64,000 nucleotides of DNA. It comes from Halorubrum aidingense JCM 13560 (GTDB lineage: Archaea; Halobacteriota; Halobacteria; Halobacteriales; Haloferacaceae). Shown here in pieces: positions 41,492-51,005 of this stretch (position 1 is its first letter; every line of letters begins with the position of its first letter). The notes under the pieces are model-generated. The model searched no databases. It saw nothing but the letters and a program-made list of their open reading frames with translations, and was not told the origin of the DNA. The stretch is from assembly GCF_000336995.1 (NCBI RefSeq), contig NZ_AOJI01000013.1, positions 33,523-97,522 on the forward strand, given 5' to 3'. Both the position numbers and the translations under genes were made by a program.

Positions 41492-42022
41492 ATGCCCCAG
41501 TGTGAGATGTGTGGCGCCGAACAGGCCTCGCTGACGACGACGAAGGTCGAAGGCGCCGAACTGGAGCTGTGTAGCTCGTGTACGGACTTCGGCACCGAGG
41601 TCCGCGACGAGTCGACCGGCTCCGGCGGCAGCAAGTACTCCACGAGTTCGAGCACCGGGAAGTCGTCTTCCTCCTCCTCGTCGTCCGGCGCCGGCGGCTC
41701 TTCGGGCGGCTCGACCCGCCGGCGGCGGGACATGTTCGACGACATGGACGAGATCGCCACCGATTACGACGACCGGATCCGAAACGCCCGCGAGTCCCGC
41801 GGGCTCAGCCAGGAAGAGCTGGCCGACCAGCTCAACGAGAAGGCGAGTCTCATCCGCAAACTCGAGCGCGGCGACACCCTCCCGACGGACGACGTTCAGC
41901 GGAAACTCGAAAGCGCGCTCGACATCTCGCTCATCGAGGGCGAGTCGGTCGAGGACGCCGACTGGGACAGCGGTGACTCCGGGACGATGACGCTCGGCGA
42001 CGTGGTCAAGCGGAAAGACTGA
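41492..42022 (+). CDS. Archaeal multiprotein bridging factor 1 (aMBF1)
   Basis: A 176-residue protein. The N-terminal zinc ribbon uses Cys4, Cys7, Cys27 and Cys30 (CEMC and CSSC). A Ser/Gly-rich flexible linker (about 40-75) is typical of haloarchaeal copies. The helix-turn-helix (about 92-150) reads IRNARESRGLSQEELADQLN and ASLIRKLERGDTLP. MBF1 proteins associate with the ribosome or basal transcription machinery; archaeal forms are linked to translation. The gene stands alone. GGCTTTTTCC (about 42039-42050) after the stop may terminate transcription. Confidence 0.93.
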   Translation: MPQCEMCGAEQASLTTTKVEGAELELCSSCTDFGTEVRDESTGSGGSKYSTSSSTGKSSSSSSSSGAGGSSGGSTRRRRDMFDDMDEIATDYDDRIRNARESRGLSQEELADQLNEKASLIRKLERGDTLPTDDVQRKLESALDISLIEGESVEDADWDSGDSGTMTLGDVVKRKD

Positions 42023-42034
42023 ACCGCCCCGAAC

Positions 42035-42820
42035 CTACCGGCTTTTTCCGGTGTTGTCTTCGGCCCGACCCCCTCCCGTCTCCCCGTACCGATCGGTCAG
42101 GTACTCGATGATCTGATCGACCGTCTCGGGGTCGTAGCTCCAGAAGCCGAAGAACTCACCGGGCGCGCGCTCCTCGGCGAGCAGCGCGCACTTCGCCTCG
42201 TCGACGCCGCCGCCGTCGTACGCGACGAACCACGTCTCGCGGATCTCGGCCGTTCGTCCCACGTGGACCGTGTAGTGCTCCACGTCGGGCGCGTTCCCCT
42301 CGTCGGCGGCGTACGCGTGGACGTCGAGTCGCTCTTTTCCACCCAGCAGATCGTAGGTGTCAGCCTCACCGGTGAGCACGTCGAGCGTCTGGAACCCGGC
42401 GTGAAGCGCGCCGTCGCCGACGCGCCACGCGCGGTCCTCGATCTCGCGGGACGCGGCGACCATGTCCGCGCGCGAGTACGAGGTGAACAGCGTCTCGTCG
42501 AGGTGGTCCAAGATCGGTTCGCCGACCCGCCGCCGCGAGGCGTCGCCGCCTCGGTCGTCGCTGTCCGATTCCACCTCGCTCGCGTCTTCCGGTCCGCTCT
42601 GCGGGAGCAGTTCCTCGACGGTGACGGCGGTGACGAACGCGCCGTCGCGTTCGAGGACGGCGTAGTTCTCCGGTCCCGCGGCGGCCTCCGCGTCCACGAT
42701 CCGGATGTTGCGGTCGGCGAAGTGCGCCCGAAGGGACTCCGTGACCGCGGGGTCGGCGTTGAAGACGGTCAGCGTGGGCTCGTGAGCCTCCACGCTGGCG
42801 ATGAGCTCGATGAGGGACAT
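42035..42820 (-). CDS. DICT sensory domain protein
   Basis: A 261-residue cytosolic protein. The DICT-type core spans about 1-220: SLIELIASVEAHEPTLTVFN at the N-terminus, and DHLDETLFTSYSRADMVAASREIEDRAWR in the middle (a longer run given here in part). It then continues WFVAYDGGGVDEAKCALLAEE and FFGFWSYDPETVDQIIEYLTD. DICT domains are light- or redox-related sensors found with GGDEF, HTH and histidine-kinase proteins in cyanobacteria and haloarchaea. Here the domain stands alone. It should pass its signal by protein contact. TTATAC (42846-42851) marks a leaderless promoter. Confidence 0.8.
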   Translation of the reverse strand: MSLIELIASVEAHEPTLTVFNADPAVTESLRAHFADRNIRIVDAEAAAGPENYAVLERDGAFVTAVTVEELLPQSGPEDASEVESDSDDRGGDASRRRVGEPILDHLDETLFTSYSRADMVAASREIEDRAWRVGDGALHAGFQTLDVLTGEADTYDLLGGKERLDVHAYAADEGNAPDVEHYTVHVGRTAEIRETWFVAYDGGGVDEAKCALLAEERAPGEFFGFWSYDPETVDQIIEYLTDRYGETGGGRAEDNTGKSR

Positions 42821-42845
42821 CCCTTGTCGGACCCACAGTAGCGGG

Positions 42846-42851
42846 GTATAA
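42846..42851 (-). promoter_or_regulatory. TATA box of the DICT protein gene
   Basis: On the minus strand TTATAC is centred 28 bases before ATG 42820, which fits leaderless transcription. Confidence 0.65.
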
Positions 42852-42995
42852 GGTCGTTTATGCTCTCCACGTCTCGGAAGGGGGCGATCGATCAGCGGAA
42901 ACCGTCGAACGTCAGGGTCGAACCAACCGAAACGCGAGGGCCAGATCGTCGCGGAAATATGAAGCTATTTGCGCCCGCAGCCCCCCAGTGAGGGT

Positions 42996-43640
42996 ATGTT
43001 CATCCTGGTGAACCTCAAGGCGTACCCGTGTGACCCGATCGAAGTCGCGACCGCCGCTCGCGACGTCGCCGAGGCGTCCGGCGCCCGGATCGCGGTCTCT
43101 CCGCAGGCGGCCGACATCGCCCGCGTCGCCGACACCGGCGTCGAGACGTGGGCCCAGCACGTCTCGCCGAACGCCCACGGCTCCCACACCGGATCGACGC
43201 TCGCCGAGGCCGTCGCCGACAACGGCGCCGAAGGGACCCTCATCAACCACTCGGAGAACCGCCTGAAGCTCGCCGACATCGACGGCTCCGTCCGCGCCGC
43301 CGAGCGCGCCGACCTGGAGACGATCGTCTGTGCGAACAACCCGGCGCAGGTCGGTGCCGCCGCCGCGCTCGGTCCCGACGCGGTCGCCGTCGAGCCGCCG
43401 GAGCTCATCGGCGGCGACGTCTCCGTCTCCACGGCCGACCCGGGAATCGTCGAGGACGCGGTCGCGGCCGCTGACGCCGTCGACCCCGACGTCGACGTGT
43501 TCTGTGGCGCCGGCGTCTCGACGGGCGACGACGTGGCCGCCGCGGGCGACCTCGGCGCGTCCGGCATTCTCCTGGCGTCCGGCGTCGCGAAGGCCGACGA
43601 CCCGCGAGCCGCCCTCGAAGACCTCGTCACCGGACTCTGA
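42996..43640 (+). CDS. tpiA: Triosephosphate isomerase
   Basis: A 214-residue TIM barrel of the shorter archaeal type that interconverts DHAP and glyceraldehyde-3-phosphate. Catalytic residues are Asn6 and Lys8 (LVNLKAY), His85 (INHSENR) and Glu133 ([10 protein letters not shown]). Phosphate-binding glycines lie in [11 protein letters not shown] and [11 protein letters not shown] 42996 is preferred; TATTT at about 42966-42970 is 28 bases upstream. The gene is followed after 218 bp by dnaK. Confidence 0.95.
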   Translation: MFILVNLKAYPCDPIEVATAARDVAEASGARIAVSPQAADIARVADTGVETWAQHVSPNAHGSHTGSTLAEAVADNGAEGTLINHSENRLKLADIDGSVRAAERADLETIVCANNPAQVGAAAALGPDAVAVEPPELIGGDVSVSTADPGIVEDAVAAADAVDPDVDVFCGAGVSTGDDVAAAGDLGASGILLASGVAKADDPRAALEDLVTGL

Positions 43641-43858
43641 GTCGGGTTCTAAACAGGGCGCTCAGTCGGGTCCTGATCCGGACGCCGCTGTCGCCCGCAC
43701 AGCTGACGCGTCGCTGCGCTTGCGGATCTGTATAAAGACACCGATGAGACCGAGTCACACGATCGGCGAAACCGCATGACTGCGGCGGGATCGGTGACAT
43801 CGGGGATTCGCTCCGTCTAGTAACCTTTAACCGACACAAGCCGCTAACTTTGCGCAAG
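43641..43858. promoter_or_regulatory. Upstream region of dnaK
   Basis: The 218-bp gap holds GTATAAAG (about 43730-43737), a hairpin CCGCA-TGAC-TGCGG (43772-43785 region) and CTTTAA (43825-43830) about 31 bases before ATG 43859. The last is the likeliest TATA element. The hairpin may belong to a longer upstream transcript. No grpE gene is here. Confidence 0.4.
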
Positions 43859-45769
43859 ATGGCGAGCAACAAGATTCTCGGTATCGACCTCGGTACCACC
43901 AACTCCGCGTTCGCGGTAATGGAGGGCGACGAGCCTGAGATCATCGCGAACGCGGAGGGCGATCGGACGACGCCCTCCGTCGTCGCGTTCGCCGATGACG
44001 ACGAGCGGCTCGTCGGAAAGCCGGCGAAAAACCAGGCCGTCCAAAACCCGGACCGCACGATTCAGTCGATCAAGCGGCACATGGGCGAGGACGGCTACAC
44101 CGTCACCGTCGGCGACGAAGAGTACACGCCCGAGCAGGTCTCGGCGATGATCCTCCAGAAGATCAAACGCGACGCCGAGGAGTACCTCGGTGACGACGTC
44201 GAGAAGGCGGTCATCACGGTCCCCGCCTACTTCAACGACAAGCAGCGGCAGGCGACGAAGGACGCCGGCGAGATCGCCGGCTTCGAGGTCGAGCGCATCG
44301 TCAACGAGCCGACCGCGGCCTCCATGGCGTACGGGCTCGACGACGAGTCGGACCAGACGGTCCTCGTGTACGACCTCGGTGGCGGCACGTTCGACGTGTC
44401 GGTCCTCGACCTCGGCGGCGGCGTCTACGAGGTCGTCGCCACGAACGGGGACAACGACCTCGGTGGCGACGACTGGGACCAGGCGCTCATCGACCACCTC
44501 GCCGACGAGTTCAAAAACGACCACGGTATCGACCTCCGCGAGGACCGGCAGGCGCTCCAGCGTCTCAAAGACGCCGCCGAGGAGGCGAAGATCGAGCTGT
44601 CGAACAAGAAGGAGACCACGGTTAACCTCCCCTTCATCACCGCGACCGACAGCGGTCCGGTCCACCTCGAACAGTCCGTCACCCGCGCGACGTTCGAGAA
44701 CCTCACTGCCGACCTCATCGAGCGCACCGTCGGCCCGACGAAGCAGGCACTCTCCGACGCCGATTACGCGACGAGCGACATCGACGAGGTCATCCTCGTC
44801 GGCGGCTCGACCCGGATGCCGCAGGTCCAAGAGAAGGTCGAGGAAGTCGTCGGTCAGCAGCCGAAAAAGAACGTGAACCCCGACGAGGCCGTCGCGCTCG
44901 GCGCGGCGGTCCAAGGCGGCGTGCTCTCCGGCGACGTCGACGACATCGTGCTGCTCGACGTGACCCCGCTCTCGCTCGGGATCGAGGTGAAAGGCGGTCT
45001 GTTCGAGCGGCTCATCGACAAGAACACGACGATCCCCACCGAGGAGTCGAAGGTGTTCACGACGGCGGCCGACAACCAGACCTCCGTCAACGTGCGCGTC
45101 TTCCAGGGCGAACGCGAGATCGCCGAGGAGAACGAACTGCTCGGCGCCTTCCAGCTGTCGGGGATTCCGCCGGCGCCGGCCGGGACCCCGCAGATCGAGG
45201 TCTCCTTCAACATCGACGAGAACGGCATCGTCAACGTCGAGGCCGAAGACCAGGGCTCGGGTAACGCCGAGTCGATCACCATCGAGGGCGGCGTCGGGCT
45301 CTCCGACGAGGAGATCGAGGAGATGCAGGAGGAAGCCGAAAAGCACAAAGAAGAGGACGAGGCCCGCCGCGAGCGGATCGAGGCCCGCAACGAGGCCGAG
45401 ACGTCGATCCAGCGCGCCGAGACGCTCCTTGAGGAGAACGAGGAGGAACTCGACGAGGACCTCATCGACGACATCGAGGCGGCCATCGAGGACGTCGAGG
45501 AGACGCTCGAAGACGAGGACGCCGAGACCGAGGAGCTGGAGTCCGTCACCGAGGCGCTCTCCGAGGCGCTTCAGGAGATCGGCAAGCAGATGTACCAAGA
45601 GCAGGCGGCGCAGGCCGGTCCGGGCGGTGCCGGTGGCGCCGCCGGCGGCCCCGGCGGCATGGGCGGTATGGGCGGCGCGGCGGGCCCCGGCGGTGCCGAC
45701 CCCGACGGCGACGACGAGGAGTACGTCGACGCCGACTTCGAGGACGTCGACGACGAAGACGACGCGTAA
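43859..45769 (+). CDS. dnaK: Molecular chaperone DnaK (Hsp70)
   Basis: A 636-residue Hsp70. The ATPase domain shows [17 protein letters not shown]-like [18 protein letters not shown] (about 6-23), [36 protein letters not shown] and [13 protein letters not shown]. The substrate domain starts after [16 protein letters not shown]. The C-terminal lid is very acidic and ends with a Gly/Met-rich linker ([11 protein letters not shown]) and an [15 protein letters not shown] tail. ATG 43859 ([12 protein letters not shown]) is taken over a TTG 9 bases upstream. dnaJ follows 56 bp later. grpE is not adjacent. Confidence 0.97.
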   Translation: MASNKILGIDLGTTNSAFAVMEGDEPEIIANAEGDRTTPSVVAFADDDERLVGKPAKNQAVQNPDRTIQSIKRHMGEDGYTVTVGDEEYTPEQVSAMILQKIKRDAEEYLGDDVEKAVITVPAYFNDKQRQATKDAGEIAGFEVERIVNEPTAASMAYGLDDESDQTVLVYDLGGGTFDVSVLDLGGGVYEVVATNGDNDLGGDDWDQALIDHLADEFKNDHGIDLREDRQALQRLKDAAEEAKIELSNKKETTVNLPFITATDSGPVHLEQSVTRATFENLTADLIERTVGPTKQALSDADYATSDIDEVILVGGSTRMPQVQEKVEEVVGQQPKKNVNPDEAVALGAAVQGGVLSGDVDDIVLLDVTPLSLGIEVKGGLFERLIDKNTTIPTEESKVFTTAADNQTSVNVRVFQGEREIAEENELLGAFQLSGIPPAPAGTPQIEVSFNIDENGIVNVEAEDQGSGNAESITIEGGVGLSDEEIEEMQEEAEKHKEEDEARRERIEARNEAETSIQRAETLLEENEEELDEDLIDDIEAAIEDVEETLEDEDAETEELESVTEALSEALQEIGKQMYQEQAAQAGPGGAGGAAGGPGGMGGMGGAAGPGGADPDGDDEEYVDADFEDVDDEDDA

Positions 45770-45825
45770 CGCCGATCTACCGGACCCCGGATCACTATTC
45801 ACAACCCATTCACCGAACGTAACGC

Positions 45826-46983
45826 ATGAGCGAGGACTTCTACGACGTCTTGGGCGTGTCGCGGGACGCCAGCGAAGACGAGATCAAACAGGCGTACCGC
45901 AAGCAGGCGGCCGAACACCACCCCGACGTCAGCGACGACGAGGACGCCGAGGAGCGATTCAAGAAGATACAGAAGGCCAAGGAGGTGCTCACGGACGACG
46001 AAAAGCGCCGCCAGTACGACCAACTCGGCCACGACCGGTTCACCGAGGCCGACAAGCGCGGCGCGACGGGCGGCGGACCGGGCGGTGCCGGCGGTCCGTT
46101 CGGCGGTGCGGGGGGTGCCGGCGGCGCCGGTGGGTTCGAGGACATCTTCAACCAGTTCTTCGGCGGCGGGGGCGGTCGCGGCGGCGGTCCCGACAACCGC
46201 CCGCGGCAGGGCCGTGACCTCCGGACCGGACTCACGATCGACCTTGCGGAGGCGTTCGAGGGGGCAACGAAGGAGGTGACGCTCAGACGCCCGACGGCCT
46301 GTGACACCTGCGACGGCGCGGGCCATCCGCCCGACGCGGACGTGGAGACGTGTCCGCAGTGTAACGGCCGCGGACAGGTCCAGCAGGTGCAACAGACGCC
46401 GCTTGGCCGGGTCCAGCAGACCTCGACGTGTCCGCGCTGTGAGGGCGACGGCGAACTGTACAGCGAGGACTGTGCGGACTGCGGCGGCGACGGCGTCGTG
46501 CGCGAGCAAGCGACCCTCTCCGTGGAGATTCCGGCCGGAATCCGCTCGGGACAGAGCCTCCGGATGGAGGGCGAAGGCGCGCCCGGCGAGAACGGCGGTC
46601 CCAACGGCGACCTGCTGATCGAGGTCGACGTCGACATCGGCGATCGGTTCGAGCGCGACGGCGACGACCTCCGCGTCAAAGAGGCGATCTCGTTCCCGCA
46701 GGCCGTCTTCGGCGACACGATCGAGGTCGAGACGGTCGACGGGAGCGTCGAGATGGACGTGCCGGCCGGCACGCAGAGCGGCGAGACGTTCCGCGTACAG
46801 GGGAAGGGAATGCCCCGACTTCGGCGGCGCGGGCGCGGCGACTTGTTCGTGCAGGTCGGCGTCGTGATCCCCGACTCGCTCAACGAGGAGCAGCGCGAAG
46901 CGCTGGAGGCGTTCGCCGAGGCGGGCGGCGAGGACATCGACGTCGGCGGCGGTTTCTTCGAGCGGCTGAAGAGTTCCTTCTAG
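45826..46983 (+). CDS. dnaJ: Co-chaperone DnaJ (Hsp40)
   Basis: A 385-residue type I Hsp40. The J domain carries HPD at 32-34 (AEHHPDVSDDED). A Gly/Phe-rich region follows (about 75-115), then the zinc domain with four CxxCxGxG repeats: CDTCDGAG, CPQCNGRG, CPRCEGDG and CADCGGDG. The C-terminal substrate-binding domains complete it. It stimulates DnaK ATPase and delivers unfolded proteins. Its own CTATTC element near 45795 may provide a second promoter besides read-through from dnaK. Confidence 0.97.
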   Translation: MSEDFYDVLGVSRDASEDEIKQAYRKQAAEHHPDVSDDEDAEERFKKIQKAKEVLTDDEKRRQYDQLGHDRFTEADKRGATGGGPGGAGGPFGGAGGAGGAGGFEDIFNQFFGGGGGRGGGPDNRPRQGRDLRTGLTIDLAEAFEGATKEVTLRRPTACDTCDGAGHPPDADVETCPQCNGRGQVQQVQQTPLGRVQQTSTCPRCEGDGELYSEDCADCGGDGVVREQATLSVEIPAGIRSGQSLRMEGEGAPGENGGPNGDLLIEVDVDIGDRFERDGDDLRVKEAISFPQAVFGDTIEVETVDGSVEMDVPAGTQSGETFRVQGKGMPRLRRRGRGDLFVQVGVVIPDSLNEEQREALEAFAEAGGEDIDVGGGFFERLKSSF

Positions 46984-47042
46984 CGACCGGACGGTTTTCA
47001 TCGAACCCGTCTTCTCTCACCCGTAGCTTTTCGGCCGGGTAG

Positions 47043-47056
47043 CCCGACTTGTCGGG
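47043..47056. promoter_or_regulatory. 14-bp palindrome at the cupin gene start
   Basis: CCCGAC-TT-GTCGGG is a perfect inverted repeat that ends one base before the ATG at 47058. It could be an operator overlapping the transcription start or a small leader hairpin that blocks the start codon. Confidence 0.4.
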
Positions 47057-47057
47057 T

Positions 47058-47378
47058 ATGGGCTACGACGCGACCAACTACGACGACGTAGAACCGCGTG
47101 CACCGGGTATGTACTTCCTCCGCGACGCGCTCGGCGCCGAGCGGCTCGGCGTGACGGTCGTCGAGGCCGACGACGGCTGGGAGGGGATGGCACACGATCA
47201 CGCCGCGGACGGCCACGAAGAGGTGTACGTCCTGCTCGACGGCGAGGCGACGCTGACCGTCGACGGCGACGCGCTCGAACTGGGGCCGGGCGACGCGGTG
47301 CGGGTCGACGCCGACTCCGACCGCGAGCTGACCTTCTCCGCGGACGGCTCGAAGATGGTCATCGCCGGCGCGCCCTGA
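47058..47378 (+). CDS. Cupin-domain protein
   Basis: A 106-residue single-domain cupin. The metal motif 1 is HDHAADGHEEVYVLLDGEATL (about 44-64; key residues His44, His46, Glu53), and motif 2 is LELGPGDAVRVDADSDRELT, where the usual last His is not obvious. It may bind a small molecule or metal, or be an isomerase or storage protein. ATG 47058 follows the 14-bp palindrome directly. A TTTTC element near 47028-47032 could be the TATA box. No metabolic neighbour suggests a substrate. Confidence 0.82.
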   Translation: MGYDATNYDDVEPRAPGMYFLRDALGAERLGVTVVEADDGWEGMAHDHAADGHEEVYVLLDGEATLTVDGDALELGPGDAVRVDADSDRELTFSADGSKMVIAGAP

Positions 47379-47479
47379 CAGGGCCGACACAAACCGAACG
47401 CCGCGGACGGACGATTGTGGACCCACCGCCGTGGAGCCGGTCCTTCGTTTTTAAGTCTCGGCCGCTCTGAGCGTCGGGT

Positions 47480-48217
47480 ATGAACGTCGTCGGGGACCTC
47501 CTCGCGCGGGATCGGCGGAGTCGGAGCGTCGCGCTCGTGACTGCCGACGGCCGCGAGCGCACGTCTCACGACCTGATCACCAACGCGTACAAGGCGGCGA
47601 ATGTCCTCCGCTACCTCGGCGCCCGCCAAGGGTCGACCGTTGCCGTCGACCCGGTGCCCCGACTCCACACGACGCTCGCCCTGTTGGGCGCGGCGGGGTT
47701 GGGCGCGGCGGTCCGGTTCGATCCCGCCGCCGGAATCACGGCCGGCGATCGGGTGGTGCTCGTCGAGGTCGGTGCCGAGGGTTCGACGGAACCCGCGCCC
47801 GGCACCAACCTCGCCGTCTTCGGCGGGCCGCCGGAGCGTCCCGAGACGACCCACTGGGAACAGGAGCTGTGGAGCGAGAACCCGGGAATGCCGCCGAGCG
47901 AGACCGCGCCGGATGACCCGCTCCTTCGTGAGGCGGAGGGGTGGGCGTCTCACGGCGAGGTGCTCGCCGCGGCGGCGGCGGTCGTCGACGCGTACGACAT
48001 CGACGCGGGGACGCGGGTCGTGTTACGCGCGGACTTCTCGCGAGTCGGCGCGGTGGCCGCCGGAATCGTCGCACCGCTCTCGGTCGGCGGGACGGTCGTG
48101 TTAACGGATCCGGACGAGCCGGACGACGGCCCGCGTGGCGATCTGGCCGTCGTTGCCGGCGGTCGAGAACCCGCTCCCGAACCCCGCACCGTCTCGGTCA
48201 CGGACGTGTTCGAGTGA
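47480..48217 (+). CDS. Truncated ANL (acyl-CoA synthetase-like) protein
   Basis: A 245-residue protein resembling the N-terminal part of AMP-forming acyl-CoA synthetases: RTSHDLITNAYKAANVLRYL, TVAVDPVPRLHTTLALLGAAGLGAAV and a later VVLRADFSRVGAVAAGIVAPL-type segment. The diagnostic phosphate loop (TSGTTGxPK) and the C-terminal lysine domain are missing, so adenylate formation is unlikely. The frame is intact and acidic, so it is a maintained gene rather than a fresh pseudogene. TTTTTAAG at about 47447-47454 gives a leaderless promoter. The role is unknown. Confidence 0.6.
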   Translation: MNVVGDLLARDRRSRSVALVTADGRERTSHDLITNAYKAANVLRYLGARQGSTVAVDPVPRLHTTLALLGAAGLGAAVRFDPAAGITAGDRVVLVEVGAEGSTEPAPGTNLAVFGGPPERPETTHWEQELWSENPGMPPSETAPDDPLLREAEGWASHGEVLAAAAAVVDAYDIDAGTRVVLRADFSRVGAVAAGIVAPLSVGGTVVLTDPDEPDDGPRGDLAVVAGGREPAPEPRTVSVTDVFE

Positions 48218-48316
48218 GGAGCAGGGGCGCGTCCGAATGATAAATCGCGGGTGCGTCGGCGACGGTGACCGCCGTCGAATCCCAAAGCCCCTATGGGATG
48301 GCCGCGAACGACCGGT

Positions 48317-48814
48317 ATGACCGAGATCCATCCCGACCAGCGCGTCGCGGTGCTGGCGGACTCACAGAATCTGTATCACTCCGCGCAAAGCGTCTACTCG
48401 CAGAACATCGACTACTCGGGGCTGTTGGAGGAGGCCGTCAACGACCGGGCACTCGTCCGCGCCATCGCCTACGTCATCCGCGCGGACTCCCCGGAGGAGG
48501 AGAGCTTCTTCGAGGCGCTCCGCGACATCGGATTCGAGACGAAGATCAAGGACATCAAGACGTTCGCGGACGGGTCGAAGAAGGCCGACTGGGACCTCGG
48601 GATGAGCCTCGACGCCGTCTCGCTCGCGAGCCACGTCGACACCGTCGTGCTCTGTACCGGCGACGGCGACTTCGCGCGCCTCTGCTCGCACCTCCGTCAC
48701 GAGGGCGTCCGCGTCGAGGCCATGGGCTTTTCGAACTCCGCCGCCGACGAACTGATCGAGGCCGCAGACGAGTTCGTCGATCTCGCGGAACGGGAAGAGA
48801 CGTTCCTGCTCTAG
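48317..48814 (+). CDS. NYN/PIN-like domain protein (LabA/DUF88 type)
   Basis: A 165-residue protein of the NYN family, a PIN-like nuclease fold. Acidic residues that would bind Mg are Asp15 (VLADSQNLYHS), Asp in KKADWDLGMSLDAVSLASH, and two Asp in LCTGDGDFARLCSHLRH. These match the family pattern for single-strand RNA cleavage or binding. ATG 48317 (MTEIHPDQRVAVLAD) is the natural start. Its stop TAG overlaps, on the other strand, the stop of dapE (shared CTAG at 48811-48814). Confidence 0.87.
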   Translation: MTEIHPDQRVAVLADSQNLYHSAQSVYSQNIDYSGLLEEAVNDRALVRAIAYVIRADSPEEESFFEALRDIGFETKIKDIKTFADGSKKADWDLGMSLDAVSLASHVDTVVLCTGDGDFARLCSHLRHEGVRVEAMGFSNSAADELIEAADEFVDLAEREETFLL

Positions 48815-50064
48815 GCTTCGGTCCGCACTCGGCTCCCGGTTCCCGCGTCTCCGAGCAGTCCCGCGATCGACCGAATTACCGCGTCCGCCGCCGCCTCCAC
48901 CTCTCGGACGCGAACGTATTCCCGCTCGGCGTGTGCCACCGCGCCCGCGTCGTCGGCGAGGTCGCCGGGACCGAACACGACCGTCGGCGCCGGTGCGAAG
49001 TACGACGCCTCCGTCGCCGCGCCGAAGGGTCGCGACGCGCCCCCGCGGTCCGCCGGAAGCCCGACCGAGTCGCCGGCTTCCCGGGCCGCGCTCGCGACCG
49101 TCTCCACGAGTTCGTGATTCGGGTCCGTGGAGAACGCCTCGAAGAACGGCGACTCCCGATCGGTGAGCGCCACCTCGACGCCGACCTCGTCGGGAACCGC
49201 CTCCCGGACGGCGTCCGCGAGCGACGATCGGAACCCCGCCGCGGTCTCCGGCGGCACGCTCCGTCGGTCGACGGTGATCGAACAGTCCGCAGGCACCTGA
49301 TTCGTCGCCGCGCCGCCCTCGATGACCGTCGGCGTGAGCTTCGGGGGGCCGAGCTGCGGGTGGTCGGCCGCGCCGTCGTCGAACCGCCGGATCGCGGCCA
49401 GCGCGCCCTCGGCGGCCGCGACCGCGTTCGCCCCGGCGAACTCCGCGGCGTGTGCGGCCACTCCCGACAGCTCGACGGCTCCCTGAAACCGCCCTTTCGC
49501 CGCCGTGCAAGCGTCGAGACCGGTCGGCTCGCCGACCAGGTACAGGTCGCCGTCGAGCCGGTCCACCGTCCCGGGCGAGAGTCCGGTCAGCGCCGCCGCC
49601 CCGAGCGACAGCGCTTCCTCGTCCGGGGTGAGCGCGAGGGTCAGTCGCCCGCGCTCGGGCGACGCCGCCAGGAACCCCGCCAGGAGCGCGGCGAGCGGCC
49701 CCTTCGCGTCACAGGAGCCGCGGCCCCGGATGACTGCCTCGGTCTCGCCGGCGCCGAGCGCCGTCTCGTCCTCACGGGCCGGTCCCCGATCGAACGGGAC
49801 GTGCGGCGTCACCGTATCGAGGTGCGTGTTCGCCACGAGGTGCGGTCCGGCGTTCGGTTCGGGCGAGACCTTCTCGGCGACCACGCAGCCGCCGTCGACG
49901 ACCTCGCTTTCGACCCCGAACCGATCGAGCGTCTCGACGACGAACGCGCGCATCTCCTCGACGGACTCGTGAGAGGGGATCTGTACCGCGGCTTCGAGAA
50001 AAGAGACCGGGTCGAACGACTCGTCCGAGGCGGAGCCGGTCCGTTCGCGTCCGTTTCCGCTCAT
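48811..50064 (-). CDS. dapE: M20 peptidase, succinyl-diaminopimelate desuccinylase (DapE)
   Basis: A 417-residue zinc hydrolase, last gene of the lysine operon. It should free LL-diaminopimelate from its N-succinyl form. Metal-site motifs: NTHLDTVTPH (His/Asp), GRGSCDAKGPLAAL (bridging Asp), TPDEEALSLGA (catalytic Glu pair) and VGEPTG. The operon position and the presence of dapD favour DapE over other M20 peptidases such as ArgE. Its start codon overlaps the dapF stop (ATGA). It is out of order in the operon, since its substrate precedes that of dapF. Confidence 0.9.
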   Translation of the reverse strand: MSGNGRERTGSASDESFDPVSFLEAAVQIPSHESVEEMRAFVVETLDRFGVESEVVDGGCVVAEKVSPEPNAGPHLVANTHLDTVTPHVPFDRGPAREDETALGAGETEAVIRGRGSCDAKGPLAALLAGFLAASPERGRLTLALTPDEEALSLGAAALTGLSPGTVDRLDGDLYLVGEPTGLDACTAAKGRFQGAVELSGVAAHAAEFAGANAVAAAEGALAAIRRFDDGAADHPQLGPPKLTPTVIEGGAATNQVPADCSITVDRRSVPPETAAGFRSSLADAVREAVPDEVGVEVALTDRESPFFEAFSTDPNHELVETVASAAREAGDSVGLPADRGGASRPFGAATEASYFAPAPTVVFGPGDLADDAGAVAHAEREYVRVREVEAAADAVIRSIAGLLGDAGTGSRVRTEA

Positions 50065-51005
50065 CGCGGGTCGGCCGGCAGGGTGCCGGTGAACTCGTGG
50101 GCGACCGGGCCGGTGAGAGTCGCGTGACCCGCGTCCGGTACCGTGATCTCCAGTTCGCCGCCCGGCGGCCGGCTGACGGCGGACTCGCCCTCGATGAGCC
50201 CCAGTCGACGGGCCGCGGCGACGACCGCGACCGCACCGGTGCCGCAGGACCGCGTCTCCCCTTCGACGCCGCGCTCGAAGGTACGCTGGTCGATCACGGC
50301 GGGGTCGCTCCCGCTCCCGTCGTCGACGACGCTGGCGAGGTTCACGTTCGCGCCGTCGGGGAAGACGTCGGCGTGACGAACCGGGGGCGCCACGGCGTCG
50401 AGGTCTATCTCGTCGATCCGGTCCGGATCGTCGACGTCGTCTCGGCCGCCGTCCACGAACGACACCGCGTGCGGGACGCCGGTGTTGAGCGCGGTGACCC
50501 GGAGCCCTTCGACCGGTTCGTCGATCAGGGGGTCGTCGCGGGCGACCGGGACCCGTCGGGGGTCGAACGTCGGCGCTCCCATCTCGATGGTCGCTGCGGT
50601 CGCGTCGGCGTTCACGGAGGCGTGGCGAGTCCCCGCCTGCGTGTCGATCATGAACTCGTGATCGCCGGTCCGGTCGTGCGCCCAGCGGGCGACGACGCGG
50701 GCGCCGTTCCCGCACATCGTCGCCGTCGAACCGTCGGGCTGGACGAGCGTCATCACGACGCGAGTCGGGTCGAACCGCGTTTCGACGCTGAGAAAGAGGA
50801 CGCCGTCGGCGCCGCGGCGGTTCGGGCCGTCGTCGTGCCCGTCGCCGTGTCCGTCGAACGCCGCCCCGTCGACGCCGGTCTCGCGGTCGCAGTGGGCGCG
50901 GGCGAACGCCGCGCGGTCGCGCACGCTCTGTTTGTCCGCGTCGACGACGAGGAAGTCGTTGCCCGTGCCGTGGTACTTCTCGAACGGGACGGCGTGCATG
51001 CTCAT
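50061..51005 (-). CDS. dapF: Diaminopimelate epimerase
   Basis: A 314-residue epimerase that converts LL- to meso-diaminopimelate without cofactor. The two catalytic cysteines lie in TATMCGNGARV and ETRSCGTGAVAV. The N-terminus MHAVPFEKYHGTGNDFLVVD is typical. An acidic His/Asp/Gly insert (about 50-65, DGHGDGHDDG) is probably a surface loop added in halophiles. ATGA overlaps join it to lysA upstream and dapE downstream. Confidence 0.95.
   Translation of the reverse strand: MSMHAVPFEKYHGTGNDFLVVDADKQSVRDRAAFARAHCDRETGVDGAAFDGHGDGHDDGPNRRGADGVLFLSVETRFDPTRVVMTLVQPDGSTATMCGNGARVVARWAHDRTGDHEFMIDTQAGTRHASVNADATAATIEMGAPTFDPRRVPVARDDPLIDEPVEGLRVTALNTGVPHAVSFVDGGRDDVDDPDRIDEIDLDAVAPPVRHADVFPDGANVNLASVVDDGSGSDPAVIDQRTFERGVEGETRSCGTGAVAVVAAARRLGLIEGESAVSRPPGGELEITVPDAGHATLTGPVAHEFTGTLPADPR

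Noticed and set aside
43641-43858. grpE expected beside dnaK
   Set aside because: The gap is too small and has no GrpE-like frame, so the gene must be elsewhere. That is not remarkable in itself.
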